From the IMG/VR virus record IMGVR_UViG_3300028920_000309, positions 1-20,480 of that record: DNA of 20,480 bases, one strand, 5' to 3'. Source of the stretch: a virus. Shown piece after piece: positions 8,893-16,193 of this stretch; position 1 is the stretch's first letter; the number at the start of each line of letters is the position of its first letter. Below the pieces are notes generated by a model. It did not search any database, was not told the DNA's origin, and was given only the letters and a program-made list of their open reading frames with translations. A program made the translations under genes and the position numbers.

Positions 8893-9854
8893 TTAAACCT
8901 TTACCCTTCCACCACGTTTTTCACTTAAATACTTTAATATTTCTGCGTCACTTGCTTCTTTATGCTTATTCAATAATTCTTTAATGCCAGATTCAACAAA
9001 TTCACTATTATTAATATGTGCAAAAACTAAATTCATACTGATAGATTCTTTACCAATTAACTTCTTCAATACATCTAAAGATTCTTTTATTTTTGAATTT
9101 GATTTTTTATTCATCTTATCTTGTTTTCTTTTGTTAAAAATTTCTTGTTCTATTAAATAACCTTTACTTTTTTGCTTTTTATACCAGAAGTCACGCATTG
9201 CATTAAAAACTTCTGTACCTGATTTTAAACCCATATTAGGCCAATTAGATAGCAAAGAAGTATAAACATCTAAAGGTAAATCGATGTATTCTTCATAATT
9301 AATATTGTAAACGTGTGCAAATAAACCAAAGAACGAACTATCATTTATCGCCCCATATATAATAGCAATGTTTTTTAAATTATCTACTTCGTTTCTTCCG
9401 TTGGTTCTACTATTTCTTCTGTTTTTTTTTCAGTATCTTCAATTTCTTCTTTATCTTTTGCCATTAGTTTTTCAAATTCTATATCCATTTTTTCGATATC
9501 AGTTACATCCATGCCACGCCCATAAGCAACAATCTTTGCAATTGTAAAAGCGATTTGCTGATCATCATAATCTTTTATATCAAGCATATCTTCTATATTT
9601 ATATCAGCAGTTCTATTAGCCAACCAAAATAAGCCATCTTGTGTTTGCCCATATTCTGCTATCTTCTTATCAAAATTAACATTTTCAAAAGCACTAACCC
9701 GAAAATCTACACGTTCTTTTTTATCTACAATATAACTAGCGTTTTTGTTGATTTCACTTAAAACTAAACCTTTAACATATTCTGTAAATTCTTGAATATC
9801 TTTTACTTTTAGCCTTCTTAGTTCTAATTCTTTATCTTTTAATGTTATTTTCAT
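8893..9854 (-). CDS. Tail assembly chaperone, frameshift fusion (lambda gpGT-like, 320 aa)
   Basis: The frame ending at 8893 is open from about 9429 but has no ATG or GTG, and its only usable start codon is a late TTG at 9255. It is reached by a -1 shift at A-AAA-AAA (9429-9423) near the end of the upstream chaperone gene. The product joins 9854..9423 to 9423..8893: 144 residues, then 176 more. The extension reads NRRNSRTNGRNEVDNLKNIA and later has NYEEYIDLP, FNAMRDFWYKK and Lys-rich helices. In lambda and many siphoviruses a minor fused form binds the tape measure protein while the short form coats it. Position directly before the tape measure gene, the direction of shift and the slippery site all fit. 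Sequence identity to gpT is not visible, as is normal for this family. Confidence 0.82.
9384..9854 (-). CDS. Tail assembly chaperone, short form (lambda gpG-like, 156 aa)
   Basis: This is the unshifted chaperone product. It is an acidic, mostly helical protein beginning MKITLKDKELELRRLKVKD and ending in a highly acidic tail (EEIEDTEKKTEEIVEPTEET). Such proteins bind the tape measure protein during tail assembly and are absent from the finished virion. Assignment rests on its place between the tail tube and tape measure genes and on the frameshift into the next frame; chaperones of this class diverge too fast for motif-based naming. ATG 9854 is preferred over an in-frame GTG at 9863, because AAAGGTGATTAAA gives ideal Shine-Dalgarno spacing to the ATG and would contain the GTG itself. 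A terminator hairpin lies 43 bases upstream. Confidence 0.82.
   Translation of the reverse strand: MKITLKDKELELRRLKVKDIQEFTEYVKGLVLSEINKNASYIVDKKERVDFRVSAFENVNFDKKIAEYGQTQDGLFWLANRTADINIEDMLDIKDYDDQQIAFTIAKIVAYGRGMDVTDIEKMDIEFEKLMAKDKEEIEDTEKKTEEIVEPTEETK
9423..9429 (-). promoter_or_regulatory. Programmed -1 ribosomal frameshift site (A AAA AAA)
   Basis: In the upstream frame the mRNA reads GAA AAA AAA ACA, a run of nine A. The heptamer A-AAA-AAA is correctly phased for tandem lysyl-tRNA slippage. After a one-base backward slip, translation continues as AAC AGA AGA and stays open to the stop at 8893. Without the slip it ends after 12 more codons. I see no clear downstream stem-loop or strong upstream Shine-Dalgarno-like stimulator. 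Confidence 0.8.
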
Positions 9855-9893
9855 TTTAATCACCTTTTTTTGTTTATTTGTTCACTTGTTTTT

Positions 9894-9932
9894 AAAAAAA
9901 AGTGTGTGCTTAATTAATAAACACACACTTTT
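9894..9932 (-). terminator. Rho-independent terminator after the tail tube gene
   Basis: An 11-bp perfect stem pairs AAAAGTGTGTG (9898-9908) with its complement at 9922-9932, around a 13-base AT-rich loop. Read on the minus strand, it lies 13 bases after the tail tube stop and runs straight into eight T residues. The downstream chaperone gene must then depend on read-through or an unseen promoter. Confidence 0.8.
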
Positions 9933-9945
9933 ATACATTTATCAA

Positions 9946-10293
9946 TTAAGATACGGTTACGGTGCTACTAAATTGTAAATTACCACTATTAACCACAATA
10001 TCATCATAAGGTGTGTTAACAGATAAATTATTTACATATGCAGAACCACTAAAAGATATCTCATCATTAGTTAAACTTACTGCATAAAGCGTATAAGTAT
10101 TTAATGCACTAACATCATCAACAGTTTCAAAAGATGCAGTATTGGTTGTTAAACCAGCCAAAAATGTACGATCTTGTCCAGTATCATTACAACTTGAATC
10201 ACGCATATCAGTGTCTTGTGTCATTTCCCAACTTCTAAAACATATAGTTGAACTATTAATTACTAAAGTACCAGTTGTTCCAGTAATAGCCAT
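9946..10293 (-). CDS. Major tail tube protein (115 aa)
   Basis: This small beta-rich protein has the pattern of siphovirus tail tube proteins that polymerise into the DNA conduit. A Gly/Thr-rich start (MAITGTTGTLVINSSTI) leads to a FRSWEMTQDTDMRDSSCND segment, then a Gly-Leu turn (TFLAGLTTNTASFET) followed by DD. The C-terminus (GSAYVNNLSVNTPYDDIVV, then NLQFSSTVTVS) is the typical final beta hairpin. Position between tail terminator and chaperone genes is canonical, and the absence of a sheath gene next to it argues for a non-contractile tail. The gene forms its own transcription block, with the TTTTTACTATAT motif 36 bases before the start, AGGAG at the ribosome site, and a terminator just after the stop, all suited to high output. 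Confidence 0.85.
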   Translation of the reverse strand: MAITGTTGTLVINSSTICFRSWEMTQDTDMRDSSCNDTGQDRTFLAGLTTNTASFETVDDVSALNTYTLYAVSLTNDEISFSGSAYVNNLSVNTPYDDIVVNSGNLQFSSTVTVS

Positions 10294-10329
10294 ATTTTTT
10301 CTCCTATTTAAAGGTTAATCTATTCATTT

Positions 10330-10341
10330 ATATAGTAAAAA
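10330..10341 (-). promoter_or_regulatory. Candidate late-promoter motif TTTTTACTATAT, copy 2
   Basis: The minus strand reads TTTTTACTATAT 36 bases before the tail tube ATG and a few bases after the tail terminator stop. It is identical over 12 bases to the copies at 216-227 and 18726-18737. The placement before a gene needed in many copies supports a promoter role. No conventional -35 box is apparent. Confidence 0.55.
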
Positions 10342-10349
10342 ATTAAATT

Positions 10350-10757
10350 TTACTTAGCTTTTTCTATTTTTGCATAGTAAGTTATATTACATGCATGCCC
10401 TTCTTCTTCTAATCTTTCTGTTATTTCAGCACTAAATGGCCTTATAATTAACAAATCACCATCTAAACCTGTTAAAGAAGTATTATTATAAGCAGTATTA
10501 ATTGCATCACCTATTTCCAATACATTTTGTGGGCTTTTACTATTATCAAAAACGCTAAACTGTATTAAAAAATCATACATATCATTACAACTATCACCAA
10601 TACCCCTAGTAGCCCTTATATTAAAGTTTGTAAAAGGGTAAGTAGCATCATCAGGCGCAGTACCAAAATATAAAACAGCAGTATTTTTTAATAAACCACT
10701 ATTATAAGTTATTGTATCATATTTCGCTTTTATCGCTTTTGTAAATTCACTAAACAT
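10350..10757 (-). CDS. Tail terminator / tail completion protein (135 aa)
   Basis: Tail terminators form the ring that ends tail-tube growth and joins the tail to the neck. The protein fits the DUF3168/gp17-like class. It has an N-terminal helix (MFSEFTKAIKAKYDTI), a YPFTNFNIRATRG strand-turn, DFLIQFSVFDNSKSPQNVLE with the strand then helix of the fold, an amphipathic helix (IGDAINTAYNN), and a closing strand (CNITYYAKIEKAK). Length is usual for the family. The place between the gp10-like gene and the tail tube gene is canonical. The ATG at 10757 has AGGTGAT whose first bases overlap the stop of the previous gene (TAGGTGATT), indicating translational coupling. Confidence 0.8.
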   Translation of the reverse strand: MFSEFTKAIKAKYDTITYNSGLLKNTAVLYFGTAPDDATYPFTNFNIRATRGIGDSCNDMYDFLIQFSVFDNSKSPQNVLEIGDAINTAYNNTSLTGLDGDLLIIRPFSAEITERLEEEGHACNITYYAKIEKAK

Positions 10758-10765
10758 AAAATCAC

Positions 10766-11038
10766 CTACTTACCACCTTTAAAAACATCCATTAAAGCAC
10801 CACGTAGATAAAATCTTGGTGCCATCTTACTAGTGCCCATTTCAACATATCTAGCATATCTAACATCACTACCAATTTTTTTACTATTTGGCATTGTACC
10901 TTCTTCTACATGTATTGAATCACGTAAATTACCAGTTTTTACAGGGCAAATTTGTTTTGATCTTACCATTACATCATTCGCCCTTTTTTCAAGATACTTT
11001 TTGCCAATTTGTTCTAATTTACGTTTTAAGTTTCGCAT
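10766..11038 (-). CDS. HK97 gp10-like neck protein (90 aa)
   Basis: The HK97_gp10 family pattern is clear. After a basic N-terminal helix comes CPVKTGNLRDSIHVEE, matching the family's P-v-x-TGxLrxSI core. It continues with VRYARYVEMGTSKMAPRFYL, matching YAxyvExGT-kmxa-pfl, and a final short helix (RGALMDVFKG). These proteins act at the head-tail neck or in tail completion. I chose ATG 11038, one base after the previous stop (TAAAATG). A frame extension to TTG 11056 would add six residues and overlap the upstream gene without a better ribosome site. At 90 residues it is on the short side for the family, but the core is complete. Confidence 0.88.
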   Translation of the reverse strand: MRNLKRKLEQIGKKYLEKRANDVMVRSKQICPVKTGNLRDSIHVEEGTMPNSKKIGSDVRYARYVEMGTSKMAPRFYLRGALMDVFKGGK

Positions 11039-11039
11039 T

Positions 11040-11528
11040 TTATATCTTCTTCGCAATAACCTCTAGCATTTGATCAACTGTAAGATTCAATGCTTGTTTT
11101 ACTAAATCACCTTCTTCATCTTTAGTGCATAAGTAACCTTTAAAATCTAATGTATTGCTTTCATTTTCTTCTAAAATAGCTACTAATGCTTGCCAATTTA
11201 ATTCGTTTTCACTTATTACTTTCCAAGCAACAGAATCGGCATCAGCATATAGAACAGTATTTAACCAATTTTTAAACTGATTAGGCTTTACATTTTCTTC
11301 AGGTTCTTGATCTTTATAAGCTGCCCATTCTCCTTCTTCACCTTCATCTACAACATAAAAATGAATAGAACGTTTTACTGCTGCATTATTAATTACTTCA
11401 AAAACATTCTGCACATACCATTTTATGCCTGTTGTTTCTGATTCTGGTGTTACATCTTCTGGCACACCAATTAATTCTTTAATATGATTTCTTGCTGCTA
11501 GGTCTACTAACAATTCTGCTTTTGTCAT
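11040..11528 (-). CDS. Unrecognised acidic protein in the neck module (162 aa)
   Basis: I do not recognise this protein. It begins MTKAELLVDLAARNHIKELI, a likely helix, followed by GVPEDVTPESETTGIKWYVQ. The middle contains NNAAVKRSIHFYVVDEGEEG and an acidic loop. The C-terminal half looks helical (ELNWQALVAILEENESN and LNLTVDQMLEVIAKKI). There is no signal peptide or membrane span. Lying between the head-closure gene and the gp10-like gene, it may be a virion neck component, a chaperone or an accessory factor; position is the only guide. The start is firm: AGGAG lies 7 bases before ATG 11528, in an A-rich leader. It is translationally coupled to the next gene. Confidence 0.72.
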   Translation of the reverse strand: MTKAELLVDLAARNHIKELIGVPEDVTPESETTGIKWYVQNVFEVINNAAVKRSIHFYVVDEGEEGEWAAYKDQEPEENVKPNQFKNWLNTVLYADADSVAWKVISENELNWQALVAILEENESNTLDFKGYLCTKDEEGDLVKQALNLTVDQMLEVIAKKI

Positions 11529-11558
11529 TTTTTTGCTCCTTTTTTATTATTATTACGA

Positions 11559-14500
11559 TTAGCTACTAGAACTACTACTTTCTTCAGTCAAATCATTTAT
11601 TCCACCAAATGTTAAAAAGCCGCTTGTATTTAATAGATTATTGTAGTTTGCTTTTATCCATGCAGCAGAACGCTCAACATCAGAAATCCGTATCTCATCT
11701 ATATCACCCTCCCATTCACGCATAGTAAACGGTGCGCCCCAATTTCGAGAACCAATCAACAATGGGTCTGCGTGGGACGTGGTTGTTACAGTGCCATCAT
11801 CAACACCACTGCCAGTAGTGGCACCATTAGAATATAATGATACACCACCCGAAGCTATAGATGTGCCATTGTACGCAAGCGCCATATGTTTCCATTCATT
11901 ATTAGCCCAGGCGAAGGACGCGTTTTGTATACCAAACCTTATTGACGGTGAATGAGTTTCTTGAATAATTCCAGTAAGGTCTGTGTTGGATGGCGTATAA
12001 GCCATAGAAACGCCCTTGTAGTCGGGTGCACTTTGTATTTTAGATATGAGTATGCAGGGAGAATTTATAGTATTATCTTCCAACTCCCAGATACCTTCTA
12101 TAGTGAAGGCATGGTCATAAGAGAGTATCGTGTTCCAGTCTGAAGTATCACCTATAGTACAGCGATCAGTTGACGCATTACCAGCATAATTTGTTGCCTT
12201 GCCCACTTTGCCGGTATCACCCCCAGAGGTAATACTGTTATCTGTTGTTGAATACTGGTTTTGCGAACGGTCTGAACTTGCACCATTAGGCAGTATAAGC
12301 ACGTAATTATCATCATAAGCATTGTGCTGACCATAAGTACTATCAACAGGTTCTAATTCATAATTTTCACCACCCCACCACATATATATAACTGTATCAG
12401 AACTTGAACTAACTGCTGGTATTTTTACCGCTACTTCTAAACAACCATTGCTAGGTATTTTATCTGGTGAACAACATCTAACATCAATAGCTAATCTATC
12501 ATAACCAGCTTCGTCACTTGTAAATCTTATATCACCACCATGCTGTTTCATACTTCTTACACCATCAGAATCCAAAGGCCCATTTATAGAAGTCAAAATA
12601 GATGCAAAATTTTCATCAAATACAAATGTCCAATTTTCTAAATCACTATCAATTTTTGTAGAATCTATTGTTATTGGTATATAATACTTAGAATCGCCAC
12701 CAACTGCACTACTTGAAGAACTACTACTATCAACACTTGAAGAACTACTACTATCAACAGAACTACTTGAACTACTACTGTAATGAACATCAATAATTTC
12801 ACCCAAATCAGCAAAATTAACTGCATTCATTAAGTTATTATAAACAGCTTTTATCCATGCAGCAGAACGTACAGTTAAACTAATTCTTAATTCATCTAAC
12901 AATCCATCAAAACCGGCAACATAATCAGCACCAGTCCAACCAGCACCAATAGAAGAACGTAAATTTGTTTGTGTAATTGTATCTAAATTAGTATTTGTAT
13001 CGGTATCGTCTTCAACACCATTTTTATATAATTTCATTGTGTCTGCTGGTGTATCAAATGTAAATGAAAAATGACCCCAACCACGATAATCATTTAAATA
13101 TCCTAAGAATATTGAATCGCCATCATCATCTCTAATAGCACTTCTTAAACCATCAACAGTAGTATAACATAATAAATTATATGCATCTGATTTTCTTTCC
13201 GCATAAATAGTCATTGTTTCTCTTCTATGGAAATTAGCTAAATATTCAACTGTATAATTTTTATATCCACTTATAGGTTTTTGTGTGGTATAATAATATT
13301 GTGTAGCTGCACTATTGCCATAATTAACTTGTGAATATTCTGTAGCTTTACCAATCATACCATCAACTTCAACAGGATTGTCAACTTTTGTCCAAGAATA
13401 ATTATTATTTGTTCTTTCGTTATCACCATTACCTTCAGGCTGAACAAGAATGTAATTACTATCATAAGCGTTATATTGTCCATATGTATCACTTGCGGCA
13501 GGTAATTCGTCAGTTTCGCCACCCCACCACATATATATAACTGTATCTTCACTAGAACTTACACTTGGCACTTTTACAGCTATTTCTAATTCACTACTTG
13601 CAGGGTTATTATCTAAATCTACATTTCTAACATCTACTGCTAATCTATCGTAACCTTCAATATCAGAAGTAAACCTTATATCACCACCATCAGATTTTAA
13701 TGAACGAATACCATCTTGATCTAATGGGCCATTTATACTTGTTAATACTGAATCTAAATTTTGATCAAATACAAATGTCCAGTTAGTTAAAGTAGAATCG
13801 ATATATGTGCTATCTATTGTAATTGGTATATAGTATTTAGAATCACCACCAATTGCACTACTACTTGAAGAACTACTTTCACTATAATTATCAGAAGAAG
13901 AACTAGAACTTGATTCACTACTTTCACTATAATTATCAGAAGAACTAGAAGATTCAGAAGAAGAACTTGTAGAACAAACAGGGCAATAACTTGAAGAAGA
14001 ACTACTTTCACTATAATTTTCAGAAGAAGAACTACTTTCAGAACTATTGCTATAACCTTCAGAACTACTTGATTCGCTACTTAAACTACTATTACTAAAT
14101 AATTCAGAAGAAGAACTTTCACTACTTTCGCTACTATTACTATACAATTCAGAAGAACTAGAACTTTCAGAACTTAAACTACTTTCGCTTTTAATATCGC
14201 TTTGGCTACTTTCACTATTTAATTCAGAAGAAGAACTACTTTCAGAACTATTACTAAATAATTCAGAAGAACTACTTGATTCACTTGATTGGCTACTATT
14301 GCTAAATAATTCAGAAGAACTACTTGATTCGCTACTATTACTGTAACCACCAGAACTACTACTTGAACTTTTAGAACTTTCAGAACTTAATGAAGATGGT
14401 GTTGATTCAGAACTTTCACTACTAACAGAACTTAAACTATAATTATCACTACTAGAACTTTGCGAACTTAAACTATAATTTTCAGAACTAGAACTTTCAC

Positions 14501-15215
14501 TACTATTACTATATAATTCAGAACTAGAACTTTCACTACTTTCAGAACTATTACTATACAATTCAGAACTACTAGAACTTTCAGAACTTTGGCTACTTTG
14601 TGAACTTTGTGTTGATTCAGAAGAACTACTTAAACTTGAACTTGAAGAAGAACTAGAAGAAGAACTTTGTGATGATTCAGAACTTAAACTACTATTACTA
14701 TATTCATCAGAACTACTACTACTTTCAGAACTTAAACTACTACTTTCAATAATAATTATACTTTGGCTACTTGTACTACTATTACTTGATTCACCTTCAG
14801 AACTGCTTGAACTACTTGTACTATATTCTTCTGAACTGCTTGAACTTGAACCAAAAAGAAAATAATCATATTCATTTTCATTATATCTAACATAAATTTT
14901 AATATGATCTAAAGAAGAATCAGATATAATATGTTCAGGTGCAAAAAAATCAATAATTTCATATTGCCTATTATTAACAACTATTATTTGCCCTAAACTT
15001 AAAGATGTACCTATAACTGTATCACAATATATTTTATGCGTAGCTACAGTATTATCTTTGCCTAATATTAATTCACGTTTTTGATTTACCGCACTAACTT
15101 TACATCTATAAGTACCAATATTAGATAGCAATATATTATCACCACCCCAATCATCTGTAGAAGTAGTTAAATTATATAAAGTTAGCGAATTAAGTAGTAA
15201 ATGTGATATGCCCAT
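11559..15215 (-). CDS. Head-closure protein fused to a Ser-rich stalk and two DUF2341-LamG lectin-like modules (1218 aa)
   Basis: Residues 1-120 match a complete phage head-closure/head-tail joining domain: LTLYNLTTSTDDWGGDNILL, TYRCKVSAVNQKRELILG, HKIYCDT, then IIVVNNRQYEIIDFFAPEH. Its position after the adaptor gene is canonical; such proteins are usually about 110-130 residues. Residues 123-453 are Ser-rich, with loose repeats such as SSSSSELYSNSSESSE; Ser codons are mixed (AGT, TCA, TCT, AGC), so protein-level selection is likely. Two tandem modules follow (about 455-805 and 838-1200), separated by a second Ser tract. Each has a DUF2341-like part (SKYYIPITIDST to YMWWGG) and a LamG-like part ending DE(L/I)RIS, RSAAWIKA, YNNL. 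The protein ends in six Ser. This suggests neck-anchored whiskers that bind glycans. A joined-gene artefact is unlikely, because the frame is continuous with no internal start signals needed. ATG 15215 has GGGGTGA upstream. Confidence 0.85.
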   Translation of the reverse strand: MGISHLLLNSLTLYNLTTSTDDWGGDNILLSNIGTYRCKVSAVNQKRELILGKDNTVATHKIYCDTVIGTSLSLGQIIVVNNRQYEIIDFFAPEHIISDSSLDHIKIYVRYNENEYDYFLFGSSSSSSEEYSTSSSSSSEGESSNSSTSSQSIIIIESSSLSSESSSSSDEYSNSSLSSESSQSSSSSSSSSSSLSSSSESTQSSQSSQSSESSSSSELYSNSSESSESSSSELYSNSSESSSSENYSLSSQSSSSDNYSLSSVSSESSESTPSSLSSESSKSSSSSSGGYSNSSESSSSSELFSNSSQSSESSSSSELFSNSSESSSSSELNSESSQSDIKSESSLSSESSSSSELYSNSSESSESSSSELFSNSSLSSESSSSEGYSNSSESSSSSENYSESSSSSSYCPVCSTSSSSESSSSSDNYSESSESSSSSSSDNYSESSSSSSSAIGGDSKYYIPITIDSTYIDSTLTNWTFVFDQNLDSVLTSINGPLDQDGIRSLKSDGGDIRFTSDIEGYDRLAVDVRNVDLDNNPASSELEIAVKVPSVSSSEDTVIYMWWGGETDELPAASDTYGQYNAYDSNYILVQPEGNGDNERTNNNYSWTKVDNPVEVDGMIGKATEYSQVNYGNSAATQYYYTTQKPISGYKNYTVEYLANFHRRETMTIYAERKSDAYNLLCYTTVDGLRSAIRDDDGDSIFLGYLNDYRGWGHFSFTFDTPADTMKLYKNGVEDDTDTNTNLDTITQTNLRSSIGAGWTGADYVAGFDGLLDELRISLTVRSAAWIKAVYNNLMNAVNFADLGEIIDVHYSSSSSSSVDSSSSSSVDSSSSSSSAVGGDSKYYIPITIDSTKIDSDLENWTFVFDENFASILTSINGPLDSDGVRSMKQHGGDIRFTSDEAGYDRLAIDVRCCSPDKIPSNGCLEVAVKIPAVSSSSDTVIYMWWGGENYELEPVDSTYGQHNAYDDNYVLILPNGASSDRSQNQYSTTDNSITSGGDTGKVGKATNYAGNASTDRCTIGDTSDWNTILSYDHAFTIEGIWELEDNTINSPCILISKIQSAPDYKGVSMAYTPSNTDLTGIIQETHSPSIRFGIQNASFAWANNEWKHMALAYNGTSIASGGVSLYSNGATTGSGVDDGTVTTTSHADPLLIGSRNWGAPFTMREWEGDIDEIRISDVERSAAWIKANYNNLLNTSGFLTFGGINDLTEESSSSSS
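11603..12704 (-). repeat. DUF2341-LamG module, second (C-terminal) copy
   Basis: This stretch codes for residues about 838-1205 of the neck fusion protein. Its first part is closely similar to the N-terminal module (GGDSKYYIPITIDST, then GGDIRFTSD, then DTVIYMWWGGE in both). The later LamG-like part differs strongly until the shared ending (RSAAWIKA, YNNL). The LamG part, about 11650-12300, is visibly richer in GC than its surroundings. Confidence 0.8.
12803..13853 (-). repeat. DUF2341-LamG module, first copy
   Basis: This stretch codes for residues about 455-805 of the neck fusion protein. The DUF2341-like half is well conserved with the second copy; the LamG-like half (GYKNYTVEYLANFHRRE to GFDGLLDELRIS) is not. 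Its base composition is as AT-rich as the rest of the window. Module order and shared ends indicate an internal gene duplication followed by divergence or replacement of one LamG part. Confidence 0.8.
13857..14849 (-). repeat. Ser-rich low-complexity stalk region
   Basis: About 330 codons are mostly Ser, with spaced Glu and recurrent aromatic-Ser-Asn or Tyr-Ser steps (LYSNSSESS, LFSNSSQSS, NYSESSSSS). Degenerate repeats of about 12-17 residues can be seen. Breaks in the pattern are SIIIIE near residue 153, DIKSE near 340, and YCPVC near 411. Such sequence is expected to be extended and flexible, and is a possible target for O-linked modification. Confidence 0.85.
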
Positions 15216-15228
15216 TATTCACCCCTTT

Positions 15229-16113
15229 TTAATAGTAGCCGCAATCTTTTCTTCTGTATCTATCTAATTGCCCTTTATATTTATCTAGAATACCATAACC
15301 ATAAGAATCATTAATTGCACTATCACGATCATATTTAAAATATTCTGCATCATCTAGTTTTTCTTTATTATACTTCGTTTTTAAACTATCATTATTAGCA
15401 TCAGAATCTTGTAAATCTTTAATCATTCTATTACAAACATCAATAATACTTACAGGTAAAGCATCTACATCAGCATAACCATATTGATATCTTACATAAA
15501 CTTTATTTGAATTTAATGGCAATATTTTATTAACTATTAATTGGCGATCACCTTCTAATGTATATCTTACGCTACTATGTAAATCTAAACCAACTAAATC
15601 TACATTATAATTTTTACCAAGCAAGTTATAATACCCATCAGCTAAATATATTGGGTTCACATCTTCATAAAAACCATTATAAGTAATAGTTGCAGTATAA
15701 CTTGTTTCAGTTTCAATATCAGTTTTAATCGCATTAGCTAATAAATTAATTGTTGCGTAATCAGCTATTGTTATTTGATTTGAAGTACCAGATAACCCAT
15801 AATCAATATTAATATAAGTTAAATCGTTTTGAATTTGAATCGGTATATTATCACCACCATCTAAACTAATATTACAATATATTGCCCAATTTGTTAGTGC
15901 TATATATACCTTACTAACAGGCCATTGATCTAAAATTATTGTATTATCATCATCAGTTTTATGGTATTCATTTACTGTTGCTTGTGCTAAACTTCTATCT
16001 AAGTAATTTTCAATAATTTCTGAACAAATATCAGCATAATAATTAACTTGTTCTTCTGTTAATTCTGTATCTGCATCAAATTCTTGGTATTTTGTGTAAT
16101 TTGTTAATCGCAT
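15229..16113 (-). CDS. Head-tail connector / adaptor protein (gp6-like, 294 aa)
   Basis: The adaptor forms a ring under the portal. The helical core is split into two ends: residues 1-45 (LTEEQVNYYADICSEIIENY and LDRSLAQ) and residues 205-294 (VRYQYGYADVDALPVSIIDV, then CNRMIKDLQ, then a basic C-terminal helix). This matches phage gp6/gp15-like connectors, in which a VxYxyGy-LP-xI segment precedes the last helices. Residues about 75-195 are a beta-rich insert with ITIADYATINLLANAIKTDI, of a type seen in longer connectors, which explains the size against the 100-residue minimal form. Place between capsid and head-closure genes is canonical. ATG 16113 has AAAGGTGAAA directly after the terminator T-tract. 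Confidence 0.82.
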   Translation of the reverse strand: MRLTNYTKYQEFDADTELTEEQVNYYADICSEIIENYLDRSLAQATVNEYHKTDDDNTIILDQWPVSKVYIALTNWAIYCNISLDGGDNIPIQIQNDLTYINIDYGLSGTSNQITIADYATINLLANAIKTDIETETSYTATITYNGFYEDVNPIYLADGYYNLLGKNYNVDLVGLDLHSSVRYTLEGDRQLIVNKILPLNSNKVYVRYQYGYADVDALPVSIIDVCNRMIKDLQDSDANNDSLKTKYNKEKLDDAEYFKYDRDSAINDSYGYGILDKYKGQLDRYRRKDCGYY

Positions 16114-16127
16114 ATTTTCACCTTTAT

Positions 16128-16186
16128 AAAAAATGCCCGAATCTTAGGCCCAAAACAGGTGATCAAAAAGCACTAAGATTCGGGCA
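16128..16186 (-). terminator. Rho-independent terminator after the second capsid gene
   Basis: A perfect 14-bp inverted repeat pairs TGCCCGAATCTTAG (16134-16147) with 16173-16186 around a 25-base loop. On the minus strand it starts 7 bases after the MCP2 stop and ends in TTTTTT. The loop holds a TGATCA palindrome. The ribosome site of the connector gene follows at once, so some read-through must occur unless a promoter lies unseen here. Confidence 0.85.
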
Positions 16187-16193
16187 ATTAAAT

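Noticed and set aside
9256-9429. Pseudogene or sequencing error between the two chaperone frames
   Set aside because: A correctly phased A-AAA-AAA slip site, the -1 direction and the gene order explain it as programmed frameshifting. An indel error in the A-run remains a minor alternative.
13857-14849. CRISPR-like or minisatellite array
   Set aside because: The repeats are degenerate, in frame, without spacers of even length, and use mixed Ser codons; they are coding low-complexity sequence.
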